From positions 1-55,769 of the forward strand of contig JAZQIZ010000012.1 in NCBI GenBank assembly GCA_045541395.1: a stretch of 55,769 nucleotides of DNA, in the 5' to 3' direction. Numbering within the stretch: position 1 is the first letter of the stretch; every line of letters begins with the position of its first letter. The notes beneath the pieces were generated by a model. It did no database searches. It saw only the letters and a list, made by a program, of their open reading frames with translations, and was not told the DNA's origin. This DNA is from JAZRWQ01 sp045541395. Its GTDB lineage: Bacteria > Bacillota > Clostridia > Oscillospirales > UMGS1783. The position numbers and the translations under genes were made by a program. Positions 40,165 through 49,732 of the stretch are shown one piece after another.

Positions 40165-40824
40165 ATGCAGGAATTTTTAAAAAATACAGTAATATTCGAT
40201 CATCCCCTTATTAAGCATAAGGTTACTCATCTTTGTGATGTTAATACCGGCTCCAAGGAATTTTGCGAAATAGTAAATGAACTTGCTACGCTTATGGGTT
40301 ATGAGGCATTAAAGGATCTTCCAACTAAAAATATTGAGGTTCAGGCGCCTCTTGAGAAAATTACTTCTCCCGTACTTGCTGAGGATTTTACAATTGTCCC
40401 TATTTTACGCGCTGGCTTAGGTATGGTTGAGGGGCTTCGTTCCTTAAGCCCTACTGCAAAGGTAGGCCATATCGGTCTTTACAGAGACGAAGAAACCTTA
40501 GAAGCAAAGCAGTATTATTTTAAACTGCCTGTTGACGCCGCTGAAGGGGAGGTTATTATTGTTGACCCTGCTCTTGCTACAGGTGTCAGCGCTGTTGCAG
40601 CTATAGATCTTGTAAAAAAAGCAGGTTGTAAGAGAATTAAGTTTATGTGCATTTTCTCTTGTCCTCAGGGTATTGAGAATATTTACAAGCATCATCCCGA
40701 CGTTAAGATCTATACCGCCAAGTATTCAAACAGACCTCTTAATGAAAAAGGCTACATATTAGATGCTGCAGGAGACGCAGGCGACAGAGTTTGCGGTACC
40801 TGCTCCTACAAACCTCAGAAATAA
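40165..40824 (+). CDS. upp: Uracil phosphoribosyltransferase
   Basis: Upp makes UMP from uracil and PRPP. The 219-residue product is slightly longer than most and has HPLIKHKVTHLCD near the N-terminus, PILRAGLGMVEGL near residue 78, the PRPP loop VDPALATGVSAVAAID near residue 132 and the C-terminal GDAGDRVCGT. The usual PRPP-loop pattern is DPMLATGGS; the changes here are conservative. ATG 40165 follows GAGGTG. It is followed by its own terminator and then by the uracil permease gene, forming a pyrimidine salvage pair. Confidence 0.93.
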   Translation: MQEFLKNTVIFDHPLIKHKVTHLCDVNTGSKEFCEIVNELATLMGYEALKDLPTKNIEVQAPLEKITSPVLAEDFTIVPILRAGLGMVEGLRSLSPTAKVGHIGLYRDEETLEAKQYYFKLPVDAAEGEVIIVDPALATGVSAVAAIDLVKKAGCKRIKFMCIFSCPQGIENIYKHHPDVKIYTAKYSNRPLNEKGYILDAAGDAGDRVCGTCSYKPQK

Positions 40825-40828
40825 GTTT

Positions 40829-40857
40829 AAAATCTTGGGCAAATTGCCCAAGATTTT
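40829..40857 (+). terminator. upp terminator
   Basis: AAAATCTTGGGCAA and its complement form a 14-bp stem ending in a run of six T. Confidence 0.9.
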
Positions 40858-40904
40858 TTCTGTTTATTAACCATATTTTTATCCGACAAAATACTTCAAA
40901 TTTC

Positions 40905-40933
40905 TTGACTTTATGAACAAATTGTGATAACAT
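40905..40933 (+). promoter_or_regulatory. uraA promoter
   Basis: TTGACT (40905-40910) and TAACAT (40928-40933) are 17 bases apart. The spacer, TTATGAACAAATTGTGA, is the exact reverse complement of a 17-base word upstream of the hdr operon. Confidence 0.6.
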
Positions 40934-40962
40934 ACTTAAAGCAAAATGCATTAAATCTTTAA

Positions 40963-41038
40963 ATCCAATACAGAGATATTGGCAAGATGATAAATGTAGT
41001 TAGGTGCATCTTATTACCTTGCCAAAAAGGCAAGGTTT
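40963..41038 (+). promoter_or_regulatory. PyrR-type attenuator of uraA
   Basis: The hairpin CCAATA-CAGAGA-TATTGG (40965-40982) presents the CNGNGA-like loop bound by PyrR. TTGGCAAG (40979-40986), overlapping its 3' arm, complements CTTGCCAA (41018-41025) and can form an antiterminator. CCTTGCC/GGCAAGG (41017-41035) followed by seven T is the terminator. High UMP with PyrR would favour the first hairpin and hence termination. PyrR itself is not in the window. Confidence 0.75.
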
Positions 41039-41081
41039 TTTGTATTTTGCAACAAAAAATATACAAGGAGATGTACCAAAA

Positions 41082-42512
41082 ATGAAACTCGTTTACGGTA
41101 TCAATGACAAACCCTCTTTTAAGCAGACATTAGTTTTTGCGTTCCAGCAGATGATCGCTATAATGGCTGCGACCTTGCTCGTTCCTATGCTTGTTACAGG
41201 CTTTGGCCTGGAAGCAGACCCTGCTGCTGCTCTTTTCGGCGCAGGTATCGGTACTTTAGTTTATCTGTTCTGCACTAAAAGAAGAAGCCCTGTATTCTTA
41301 GGTTCTTCCTTTACTTTCTTAGGTGCTTACGCTGCCTCTATCGGCCAGAATTACGGCTACTGGGGTATGATCATCGGCGTTGCTTTTGCAGGTCTTGTTT
41401 ATGTTGTAATAGCTCTTGTTATTAAGGCAGTTGGCTCCAAGTGGGTTAACAAAATTATGCCTGCTGTAATCATCGGCCCCATCGTAACCCTTATCGGCCT
41501 TTCCCTTTCTTCTACTGCTACAGGTTGGATGTCCACCAACGGCGGTGAAACCTACAGCTTACTTACGATCCTTGTAGGTCTTGTAACCTTCCTTGCTATC
41601 GTTATCACCTCTATCAAGGGTTCTAAGAACTTAAAGCTTATCCCCTTTATTATAGGCATTGGCGTTGGCTACGGTTTAGCTCTTATTCTTACCCTTATCG
41701 GTATGGCTGCTAACGTTGAAGCTATGCAGATACTTTCTTTCGATGCTTTCAAGGCAGCATTCTCTGAATTCTCCATTACTTCTATAGTAGACTATCCTAA
41801 GTTCTTCTTCTTAAAGGCTATCCAAGCTAAGGGTCAGTTCCCCTTGGATGCAGCTGCTATCGGTAACATTGCTCTTATTTATGTTCCTATCGGCGTAGTT
41901 GAACTTGCTCAGCATATTGCTGACCATAAAAACCTTGGCAATATTATTGAACAGGATCTTATTACCGATCCCGGCCTTGATAAGACCCTTATCGGTGACG
42001 GTGTTGGTTCCATAGTAGGCGGCTTATTTGGCGGTTGCGCTAATACTACCTACGGCGAATCCATCGGTTGTGTTGCTATTACCGGTAACGCTTCTATTGT
42101 TACTATTGCTACTGCAGCTTTAGGTTGTATGGTACTTTCTTTCTTCACTCCTTTTGTTGCACTTATCAATTCCATTCCTAAGTGCGTAATGGGTGGTGCC
42201 TGCGTTGCGCTCTACGGCTTTATTGCTGTTAGCGGTCTGCAGATGCTCAAGAACGTTGATCTTGGCAAGAGCAAGAACCTTTTCGTTGTAAGTGCTATCC
42301 TCGTTTGCGGTATTGGTGGTCTTACCTTTAACTTTGGTTTCAACCCCATTACTCAGGGCCCCATCCTTACAATTACTGCTCTGGCTGTAGCTCTTATTGT
42401 TGGTATTCTTACAAATCTTATTGCAAACAACGGCAAAATGAGCGATGAAGAAACCGACGGCCTTACCGGTCATGTTGACAATATGGAAAACGTTAAAATT
42501 AGCGAAGACTAA
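41082..42512 (+). CDS. uraA: Uracil permease
   Basis: The 476-residue nucleobase:cation symporter (NCS2 family) has about fourteen hydrophobic segments, starting with KPSFKQTLVFAFQQMIAIMAATLLVPML, and the substrate-binding motif region VPIGVVELAQHIADHKNL near residue 275 and GDGVGSIVGGLFGGCANTTYGESIG near residue 305. ATG 41082 follows AAGGAG; the longer reading from 41004 would run through the attenuator. It is expressed from its own promoter under PyrR-type attenuation and works with upp for uracil salvage. Confidence 0.94.
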   Translation: MKLVYGINDKPSFKQTLVFAFQQMIAIMAATLLVPMLVTGFGLEADPAAALFGAGIGTLVYLFCTKRRSPVFLGSSFTFLGAYAASIGQNYGYWGMIIGVAFAGLVYVVIALVIKAVGSKWVNKIMPAVIIGPIVTLIGLSLSSTATGWMSTNGGETYSLLTILVGLVTFLAIVITSIKGSKNLKLIPFIIGIGVGYGLALILTLIGMAANVEAMQILSFDAFKAAFSEFSITSIVDYPKFFFLKAIQAKGQFPLDAAAIGNIALIYVPIGVVELAQHIADHKNLGNIIEQDLITDPGLDKTLIGDGVGSIVGGLFGGCANTTYGESIGCVAITGNASIVTIATAALGCMVLSFFTPFVALINSIPKCVMGGACVALYGFIAVSGLQMLKNVDLGKSKNLFVVSAILVCGIGGLTFNFGFNPITQGPILTITALAVALIVGILTNLIANNGKMSDEETDGLTGHVDNMENVKISED

Positions 42513-42526
42513 TTAATAAAAAATAT

Positions 42527-42559
42527 AGCCACTGAACTTAAAGTTCAGTGGCTTTTTTT
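42527..42559. terminator. Bidirectional terminator
   Basis: AGCCACTGAACTT and its complement form a near-continuous hairpin with T7 on the plus side, between the convergent uraA and DapF-like genes. Confidence 0.88.
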
Positions 42560-43373
42560 ATATCTCTGCAGTAATAGGTTTAGAAATTTCAACAAGACCT
42601 GTAAGTGAACAATTTATGATCCCTTTATCAAAAACTGCTCCTGCGCTTAATATCCCACCCGGTTGGTTTACTGTCAAATCAGGTATGCTTGTTTGCAGCA
42701 TAGAGCTGAGCGCACAAACCAAGGCAGCAGTACCGCTTCCGCAGCTTGATTCTCTTACTGCAGTTTTAGTCTCTTCTACAAAAACAACAGGCTCAAGGAA
42801 GTTCTTTTCCTTATTGTAAAACATAAGCCCAATACATGGGGAAACAATATTATGGTTTTTAAGTATCTCTTTTGCAGGAATAATGTATTTTTCATTAATA
42901 TCATTGGTGTCCCAAAGAATAATATGAACTATACCTGAAAATTCTACAACGCTTACTTTGCCCAAATAACGGTTATCTTCATGTATTATCCTTTGGGGTA
43001 GTGGCATATCTATCATAGCAATACATCTGTTCTTCTCCGTAGGCATAATAACTGCAGTTAACGTGCCGTCATATCCCGAGATATCCAAAGGTACCTTTAT
43101 CATTCCCGTTGTGGGTGCATATGGGTCGGAAAGTACAAGATATGCGCCAAAGCTTCGCGATGCATTACCGCAGAACTCTCCACCCATCATTTGAAGGCGG
43201 GAGCGTGAGGTTTTATTTTCCGGCTTTTCAATAAAGCCAACCTGCTCGATTCCAAGCTCTTCTTTTGCAATTAATGCTGCTGCTATTTGAGAATATTTCA
43301 CTCTTTCAAATTTATCGGTTACTAAAGCTGTAGTGTTTCCGCTGGCATTAGCTTTTATATAGTTAACAGTCAA
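42558..43373 (-). CDS. DapF-fold amino acid epimerase/racemase
   Basis: The 271-residue protein has both halves of the diaminopimelate epimerase fold with the two catalytic cysteines in place: GGEFCGNASRSFG near residue 71 and SSCGSGTAAL near residue 213. The surrounding residues differ from classic DapF (MCGNGxRC and ACGTG), and no lysine pathway genes are nearby, so another substrate is likely. The GGExCGNA form recalls CntK-type histidine racemases, but no nicotianamine-like synthase gene is seen in the window. It is isolated between convergent uraA and a divergent secreted protein gene. Confidence 0.78.
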   Translation of the reverse strand: MTVNYIKANASGNTTALVTDKFERVKYSQIAAALIAKEELGIEQVGFIEKPENKTSRSRLQMMGGEFCGNASRSFGAYLVLSDPYAPTTGMIKVPLDISGYDGTLTAVIMPTEKNRCIAMIDMPLPQRIIHEDNRYLGKVSVVEFSGIVHIILWDTNDINEKYIIPAKEILKNHNIVSPCIGLMFYNKEKNFLEPVVFVEETKTAVRESSCGSGTAALVCALSSMLQTSIPDLTVNQPGGILSAGAVFDKGIINCSLTGLVEISKPITAEI

Positions 43374-43547
43374 TTTCCTATTCCTTTCAAATCTTTTTCT
43401 TTAATTTTACCATATATAGCCCGAAAAAGCACTAAAAAACGTAAGGTTTTGCAAAAACCATAGTCTTTCCATAAGTAAAATAATTCATAATATCCATATC
43501 CTAAGTAAAAATAGTCCATATTAAGCCTGTGTTGGCCTCAAGATTTG

Positions 43548-43576
43548 TTGCCATTTTGTCATTTTTGTGTTAGAAT
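43548..43576 (+). promoter_or_regulatory. Promoter of the secreted NlpC/P60-like gene
   Basis: TTGCCA (43548-43553) and TAGAAT (43571-43576) are 17 bases apart, 33 bases before the GTG start. Confidence 0.6.
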
Positions 43577-43609
43577 ATGCGGGATTGAAAAATTGGATGG
43601 AGGAATTTT

Positions 43610-44806
43610 GTGATTAGAAAAGTAAAAAATATTGCGCTTTTCAGTATTGTCCTGACCTGCGCAGTATTGATATTTTCCTTAAATACAAAAGCTATTACCC
43701 ATTACAGTACCTGGTCTGCTCCCGATTATACTGAAAATGAGGAGCTTAAAAACAGAATGGAATATGCCGTTGCTCAGTATCCCGATTATTTTGTGGATGA
43801 GGACGGAAAAGGTATAGAATTCGGCGGCGCAACAGACTGTATGTCTTATGCCAGATGGGTCTATTCTCAGCTTTTTGATTCTTTTGATTTTACCGGGCTT
43901 AATGTTCCCGGTGAAACCCGAGAGTTTAGTTTTACTGACGGAACTATTGGCAAAATAACCACTCCTGCAGAATTGAAAAATGAATTCGATGCCACGGGTG
44001 TTGGCTTTGGCGCAATGATATATTTTGATCCTGAGGTAGGTTCAAATTCTCAGCACGCCATGATAGTATTGGAATACAATGATAAAACAGTAACTGTTAT
44101 TCACAGTAGCTGGGGCGAAGATTTCGTTATTAAAGTAACTGAGTTTACCTGGGATGATATGATGGAATACTTCGGTCAGCTTTGCTGGGTAAGGACTCCT
44201 TGGAATTATACTGAAGATGAAGTGGTTCAATCTGAAAAAATATCTCTTATTGGTGACAGTGCTGTGTTTATTTCCACTGTAAACAAATACAGTGCGTTGG
44301 TATATCCCTCAAACACAACCTATAACGACGTTATATGGTCGGTAGAAAATATAACAGGTGAGGCAGACATAAATTATAAAGGTGAGCTTACTGCCTACAA
44401 GAAAGGCACTGTAAAGGTTACTGCTGCAACCAGAGACGGTTCAGGTGCTTTCTGTTCTAAAACCGTTAAAATTGGTGGACCCACTGAAATACTGAATCTT
44501 TCGGTAACCCAGGGCAGAAATAAGCGTCTCTTTTTGAACTGGGAAACCTGCCGTACAGCTTCAGGATATACGGTTTACCGTTCTGAGAAGGTAAACGGTC
44601 CATATATCCCTATTGCGACCATAGTATCCAATGAGCAAAGCTGTTATGAGGATACGGTTGAACATGGAGTCAAGTATTATTATAAGGTCTGCGCCTACAC
44701 CATAAAAAAAGGTGAAATTGGCTGGGGCAAAAAATGCCTTTTCGTCAGTGCAAAAACAGAATTACAAACTCTTCGTTCAAACCCAAACAAATCAGGTAAC
44801 TTTTAA
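43610..44806 (+). CDS. Secreted NlpC/P60-like protein with Ig-like and FN3 domains
   Basis: The 398-residue protein has a signal peptide (basic VIRKVKN then a hydrophobic stretch to about residue 28). Residues about 45-200 form a papain-like domain with a likely catalytic Cys in ATDCMSYARWVY and His in NSQHAMIVLEY. Residues about 208-290 are a BIG2-like Ig domain with LVYPSNTTYNDVIWS. Residues about 295-390 are a fibronectin type III domain. Peptidoglycan or surface protein hydrolysis is plausible. The start is GTG after GGAGG. No cell-wall sorting motif is present, so it is probably released or held non-covalently. Confidence 0.78.
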   Translation: MIRKVKNIALFSIVLTCAVLIFSLNTKAITHYSTWSAPDYTENEELKNRMEYAVAQYPDYFVDEDGKGIEFGGATDCMSYARWVYSQLFDSFDFTGLNVPGETREFSFTDGTIGKITTPAELKNEFDATGVGFGAMIYFDPEVGSNSQHAMIVLEYNDKTVTVIHSSWGEDFVIKVTEFTWDDMMEYFGQLCWVRTPWNYTEDEVVQSEKISLIGDSAVFISTVNKYSALVYPSNTTYNDVIWSVENITGEADINYKGELTAYKKGTVKVTAATRDGSGAFCSKTVKIGGPTEILNLSVTQGRNKRLFLNWETCRTASGYTVYRSEKVNGPYIPIATIVSNEQSCYEDTVEHGVKYYYKVCAYTIKKGEIGWGKKCLFVSAKTELQTLRSNPNKSGNF

Positions 44807-44807
44807 A

Positions 44808-44842
44808 AAATCCCCTGCGGAATATTCCGCAGGGGTATTTTT
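44808..44842. terminator. Bidirectional terminator
   Basis: CCCCTGCGGAAT and its complement form an uninterrupted 24-base palindrome flanked by A and T runs, between the secreted protein gene and the GH36 gene. Confidence 0.9.
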
Positions 44843-46811
44843 ATAATTTGCTGAAGAACCAAAGGGTGCCTTTGCGTTTTTCTAATTTAATGTTCAGGCC
44901 CTTTTCCTTAAATTCTTTTGCGTCCATAATAAGTTTTTCTCCGGTTAAAGCATTTTCAAGCTCATAGCTGCCTTCTTCAGCAATACCTAAAGGTTTGGCA
45001 TTGAAAATTTCGGTTTCGCACTTTATATTTCTTATTGCTCTGAAATAACCCTTGTTGCCGCAGGGGGTAATGTATTCATTTACAAAGAAATTATCTGCCT
45101 CGCGGCTTTCTTTGGAAATAGGATAGTAGTGGCCTTTAAGGGTAATATCCATTGCTCTGTTCCAGGCTTCAACCAGCTTGAAGTCCTCCTCTGCGGGCTC
45201 AAAACCAAAATGGGGGTAAAAGAAGGGGCTGAAAGCAGTAAGCCTTGAGAAGGTATCGGGTGCCTGACTGCGTATGGCTGTAACAGGTGTATATTCACCG
45301 TCTATATCCCAGCTGGAGGGTAAAAGTCTGTAATAGGGGATCCAGGTATCAAGTGTTCTTGAAAATGCCTGCTCTATGGGGTGGTATCCGTAAGCATAAT
45401 CGGTTGGATGTAAAGGAACACTGCGGCGCAGAGTCTCCAGGTCGTTTCTTCTGCCGCCGGAAGAACAGGAGTCTATAAACAAACCGGGGTTGCGCTCAAG
45501 CAGGGTATCCCAGAATCTTAAGTAGCCCTGAACGTACTTGTTCTCGTTTATACCCTGACGGTCAAAGCCTTCATTTTCTCTCCAGAAGCGAATTGGAGGG
45601 AAGTTAAAGTCCTGACGGTAAATTGAAACACCGTATTCCTTTATAAGCTTATCAATATGATCAATAAGCCAGTTACAGCATTCCTCATTGCCTAAGTTAA
45701 GCAAATAGTTTCTTGAAATGCCCCATTCGCCGTCATCCTCCGCTTCAACGTTAAGAAGCCATTCGGGATGCTCCTTTTCTATCATAGTGCCCTTGCGGAC
45801 TCTTTCAGGCTCAAACCATAAAAGCAGCTTCATATTGTGCTTTTTAAGTTCATCGGAAACCGGCTTAAGCCCGTTGGGGAAACGGTCGGGATCGGCATAC
45901 CAGTTGCCTGTAAGATACCAATGATCCTCACCGTTGGGGAATTTGCAGTCATACCAGCCTGCATCGATCCACCAGCCTTCATAGGGCAGGCCGGTATTTA
46001 CGTTCTTTTTAATATATTCGATCTGGTTTGTCTCATTGGCCTTGGTAAATTCCTCACCGCCGCCGTTATAAGAAGAGCATAGCATATGCTTTAAAGGCTT
46101 GCCGTCAATACGGGGGAGAATATATTCTAAATACCATTCTCTCCAAAGGTTTGTGCCCGCATTAAGGTCACCGTTATAGGCCATGATCGTTACCTTTGGG
46201 GTGCGTATCATTTCACCCGGCTCTAAGTACAGATCGGTAATATCCTGCCCCGCCATAAGAGAAAGTCCCTTAAGGTTGGCGCTGAAATCTGCTGCCCACT
46301 GAGCAGGCCAGCCAATGGCAATATTTAAGCCGTGGCCTTCAAACTGTACCTTAAAATAGGGAAAGGCCTGGTCACAGGGTCTGCCGGTCTGAGGGGTAAT
46401 TCTTGTCCACATCTGGTTAACGTAGTATTCTTCCCTTACTTCGTAGCCGTGTGGGCTGAAATAGTCGCCGGAGTTGGTGTATAAATAAGGTTCTGCGCCG
46501 TTAAACTGCCCGTCAAAACCTTGAATTTTTCTAAGCTGAGGCGAATTCTTTTCAGACTTATTTGTAAAGTAAGTCACTATTTCGTAAACAGGAAAATCAC
46601 TGTAGGTTGTAACAACGCTCTTTATTTCAAGACTGCAATTGGGGCATATACCGGTGTAGGTAGTGTTAGTAACCTTGCCGCTGATTTCAGTTTCAACCTT
46701 AGGATCAAAACGGGCAGGAATGCCGTTAACCTTTCGGTCGTTAACGTAGAAGCTTATAGGCAGATTTTCAGGGGATGCGAATTTTTCAATATAGGGTGCA
46801 ATTCGGTTCAT
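44841..46811 (-). CDS. Alpha-galactosidase-like glycoside hydrolase, family GH36
   Basis: The 656-residue protein has a beta-sandwich N-terminal domain and a TIM barrel with WWIDAGWYDC, LLLWFEPERVRKGT, the nucleophile Asp in YRQDFNFPP near residue 400 and the acid/base Asp in DSCSSGGRRNDLE near residue 453. Other GH36 activities such as alpha-N-acetylgalactosaminidase are possible. There is no signal peptide, so substrates are imported first. ATG 46811 follows GGGAGGA; a longer reading to 46871 would run through a terminator hairpin. It is downstream of the GH2 gene on the same strand. Confidence 0.9.
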   Translation of the reverse strand: MNRIAPYIEKFASPENLPISFYVNDRKVNGIPARFDPKVETEISGKVTNTTYTGICPNCSLEIKSVVTTYSDFPVYEIVTYFTNKSEKNSPQLRKIQGFDGQFNGAEPYLYTNSGDYFSPHGYEVREEYYVNQMWTRITPQTGRPCDQAFPYFKVQFEGHGLNIAIGWPAQWAADFSANLKGLSLMAGQDITDLYLEPGEMIRTPKVTIMAYNGDLNAGTNLWREWYLEYILPRIDGKPLKHMLCSSYNGGGEEFTKANETNQIEYIKKNVNTGLPYEGWWIDAGWYDCKFPNGEDHWYLTGNWYADPDRFPNGLKPVSDELKKHNMKLLLWFEPERVRKGTMIEKEHPEWLLNVEAEDDGEWGISRNYLLNLGNEECCNWLIDHIDKLIKEYGVSIYRQDFNFPPIRFWRENEGFDRQGINENKYVQGYLRFWDTLLERNPGLFIDSCSSGGRRNDLETLRRSVPLHPTDYAYGYHPIEQAFSRTLDTWIPYYRLLPSSWDIDGEYTPVTAIRSQAPDTFSRLTAFSPFFYPHFGFEPAEEDFKLVEAWNRAMDITLKGHYYPISKESREADNFFVNEYITPCGNKGYFRAIRNIKCETEIFNAKPLGIAEEGSYELENALTGEKLIMDAKEFKEKGLNIKLEKRKGTLWFFSKL

Positions 46812-46834
46812 TTTTATTCCTCCCGTAAATTTAA

Positions 46835-46858
46835 GCCCGCCCGCAAAAGCAGGCGGGC
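46835..46858 (-). terminator. Intercistronic GC hairpin between GH2 and GH36 genes
   Basis: GCCCGCCTGC and GCGGGCGGGC pair with one mismatch around a four-base loop, followed on the minus strand by TTAAATTT. It may reduce read-through into the GH36 gene or protect the upstream mRNA. Confidence 0.65.
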
Positions 46859-46863
46859 AAATT

Positions 46864-49710
46864 TTATCCATTAATATAGTTAATGAAGTTTAAGAGCAGA
46901 ATGTCTGCCGCAGGATTCTTGTCAATATTATTTTCAATGTCAAAACAGTTAATATAAATTTCTCCCCGGCCTTTATTGTAGCCGAGCATTGTGTGCATTG
47001 CAGCATAAGCGTCCTTAACTGCATGGTAGCCTGTAAGGAAGGCAGGGCAAATAACCTTGTCGGGTACGCTTTCGCTTTCAAAGGCAATATGGGGGAAGGT
47101 CTGCCCGAAGGTGGGGAAGTCTACAAGCCCTGTGCCAAGACCATTAAATACAGTATCCCTTGTCATAACACATTCTTTGTGGTACAGCCAGTCTCTGTAT
47201 TCAACACACTTAAGGTCTTCTTTTATAAGTGCAGCATCCTCTTTGTTTTTGCCAAAATGCTCTGCGCTTACAAACAATACCTTAGCGCCGCCCTCTGATG
47301 CCTTAACAAGGTTCTTAACACAGTTTACACAAATATTCTTACCTGCAAGTACAATACCGTCGGTCTGACCTGTAAACTCTTCGGTTACAATACCTTTTTC
47401 CTCTAAGAACTTAACAGTATCCTCGTTAAGCCCTCTTACGTAGACCTTGCCGCTTACCTTAGGAAGATCCTTTTTATTGGTAATGTAAAATTCGGTCTTT
47501 AAGCCCATAGGTGAGCCGCCTTCTCTTAATGAGGCAACAAGCTCGTATTTGCCTGTAGGCGCATCAAAGGAGACCTTACGCTTCATAACAGGCACTGCAA
47601 ATGAGTCATCTTTAATTTCAAATTCATCGCTGTAGGTTGCAAGAACACCGCACTGGCCCATAATTGCAAAGTCGGCAATATATTTTCCGGGCTTTAATGC
47701 GTTATCGTTTGCCATAACAGCCTCTATTTCAAATTCCTCGCCTGCGTAAACGTGTTGCTTTGTAAATAAGCAGAATCTTAATGGCGCCCAGCCATCGGTA
47801 ACTGCATCGTACATTTCAGGCTTCATTCTGCGCCAGTAACTCCATAAGCCTTCACCGCACATACCGTGGTCTAAAAGCCCTGTAAGGCTGTAGCCTGCAA
47901 CCATCGGGTTGGAACGAATTAAATTAAAGTCGTGTAAACGTACCTGCGCATTAAGGCGCTGACTTTCCTTTAACATCATTTCCGGGAAGGGGTAAACGCT
48001 CTTAAGCCCAAATCTGTCCCAGTCCTCAATAAGTTTGCGGCTCTGATATTCAACCCAGTCGCTGTCTTCTAAGTCCGGTCTGCAGCCGTGCTGCTGGAAA
48101 TGACGCCACTCTTCAATAACGTGGAATAAGGCGCCTGTGCCGTATTCAGAGAAAAATACAGGCTTTTCTGCATGGCCTAATGTTCTTATTTTATGCTCAT
48201 ACTCATCATTAAGAGGCGCTACAGGGTAAATGTGATAGTCGCCTGCGTCAAAATAGGAGCCCCAGTCCAGATGCGGTTTTTCGCCAAACAGTTTTTCCAT
48301 TTCCTCACGGCTAAAGCCGTCTCTGCCCCATTGGTTTTCCCATTCGTAGGAGTAGGGGTTGGAAACAGAGCCGATAGAGAAATCGCAGTCAAATCTGCCG
48401 CTTCCAAGAAGTATAACTCTTGTAGGATCAAGATTCCTTGCTGTAGGTAAAAACTTAACGGCTCTTCTGAAGGTAATATTATCCTCGGTTTCGTTTAAAA
48501 GCCCCCACATAGCTATACAGGTATGGTTTCTGTCTCTCTTTATCATATCGCTTGTGCAAAGGTCGTAACGCTGAAGCATTGCTTCCTCATCGCCGATAGG
48601 ATAAGGCCCAACGCCCAAAAGCCAACCGGCATAACACTCCTGTAACACCAAAAGGCCAATTTCATCACAAAGATCAAGCTGTTCGGGCCTGAAGGTACCG
48701 GAAATTGCTCTTAACATATTGAATCCGGCGGACTTAGCCATAATAAAGTCTTTATACATATGTCCGTCTGCAACGGGAAGATGCTGCCCTATAGGGAAGG
48801 CATTTCCTGAATGAGCAGAACGGGGGAAGAACTTTTTGCCGTTTAAGTAGAAAAATCCGTCTTTAACAATAAACTCCTTAAAGCCAAAGTTAAGGCTTAT
48901 CCTGTGCTCACCGTAAGAGGAGGTAAGGGCAATTTCAATTCGGTATAAATTAGGCTCATCGGGAGTCCATAATTTATGGTCGGGAATAATAAAATTAAGC
49001 CCTTCAGCATTTAAGCCCTTCTTTAAGTTAACGTCGCAAACCTGAGAGGTTATCTTATTGCTGTAATCTGTTTTATCGTAAACGTTTATTTCTACACAAG
49101 CTTCAGCGGTTTCCTCTATTGCGCTGTTCATTTCAAGCTGTATGTTAACCATACCGGTTTCAATATTGCCCGTAACAAACTTATCGGTAATGTTTATTGC
49201 AGGCAAGCAGGTGAGTTCAACTCCATACCAAATGCCGCCGTGGTTCAGTTCACTGCCGGAGGTGCGGTAAATAGTTTTGTTTCTGCCGGGAACGTTGGTA
49301 ACGTTAAGCCCGTCTATATCCACGTCGATAGGGTTAACTACTCTTACGGAAATTAGATTGTCTTTATACAATCTTACTGTATCAGTAACGTCAAACTCAA
49401 AAGGCGCCTCGCATCCTTCATGGTCGCCTAAATAGGTTCCGTTAAGCCAGACGGAAGCCTTGTAATCAACACCGTTAAATCTTAAAATTATTCTGTCGGT
49501 GCTGTCGGCGGCAATTTCAGGCTTGAAGCTGCACCAGTAAAATGCAACACCGTGATAACCGGGTAAATACTGCTGAATAATAGAGGGAACTGAAGCGCAA
49601 ACCGCGGTTTCGGAAATATTCTTATCCCAGCCTAATGCAACACCCTTGTTTTCAGGGTCTTTATCAATTGCCCAGCCGTTGTTTAAATGAATTGTTTTTG
49701 TGTTATCCAT
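46864..49710 (-). CDS. Glycoside hydrolase family 2 protein (beta-galactosidase-like)
   Basis: The 948-residue cytoplasmic protein has an N-terminal jelly-roll (residues about 1-180), an Ig-like domain, and a TIM barrel with the acid/base Glu in WGLLNETEDN near residue 407 and the nucleophile Glu in FFSEYGTGA near residue 520. Additional C-terminal domains follow to about residue 940. Family 2 includes beta-galactosidases, beta-glucuronidases and beta-mannosidases; the motifs do not decide the sugar. Pairing with a GH36 enzyme suggests galactoside use. GGAG lies eight bases before the ATG. Confidence 0.88.
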   Translation of the reverse strand: MDNTKTIHLNNGWAIDKDPENKGVALGWDKNISETAVCASVPSIIQQYLPGYHGVAFYWCSFKPEIAADSTDRIILRFNGVDYKASVWLNGTYLGDHEGCEAPFEFDVTDTVRLYKDNLISVRVVNPIDVDIDGLNVTNVPGRNKTIYRTSGSELNHGGIWYGVELTCLPAINITDKFVTGNIETGMVNIQLEMNSAIEETAEACVEINVYDKTDYSNKITSQVCDVNLKKGLNAEGLNFIIPDHKLWTPDEPNLYRIEIALTSSYGEHRISLNFGFKEFIVKDGFFYLNGKKFFPRSAHSGNAFPIGQHLPVADGHMYKDFIMAKSAGFNMLRAISGTFRPEQLDLCDEIGLLVLQECYAGWLLGVGPYPIGDEEAMLQRYDLCTSDMIKRDRNHTCIAMWGLLNETEDNITFRRAVKFLPTARNLDPTRVILLGSGRFDCDFSIGSVSNPYSYEWENQWGRDGFSREEMEKLFGEKPHLDWGSYFDAGDYHIYPVAPLNDEYEHKIRTLGHAEKPVFFSEYGTGALFHVIEEWRHFQQHGCRPDLEDSDWVEYQSRKLIEDWDRFGLKSVYPFPEMMLKESQRLNAQVRLHDFNLIRSNPMVAGYSLTGLLDHGMCGEGLWSYWRRMKPEMYDAVTDGWAPLRFCLFTKQHVYAGEEFEIEAVMANDNALKPGKYIADFAIMGQCGVLATYSDEFEIKDDSFAVPVMKRKVSFDAPTGKYELVASLREGGSPMGLKTEFYITNKKDLPKVSGKVYVRGLNEDTVKFLEEKGIVTEEFTGQTDGIVLAGKNICVNCVKNLVKASEGGAKVLFVSAEHFGKNKEDAALIKEDLKCVEYRDWLYHKECVMTRDTVFNGLGTGLVDFPTFGQTFPHIAFESESVPDKVICPAFLTGYHAVKDAYAAMHTMLGYNKGRGEIYINCFDIENNIDKNPAADILLLNFINYING

Positions 49711-49732
49711 TTAATTTATCTCCTTAGTTTAG

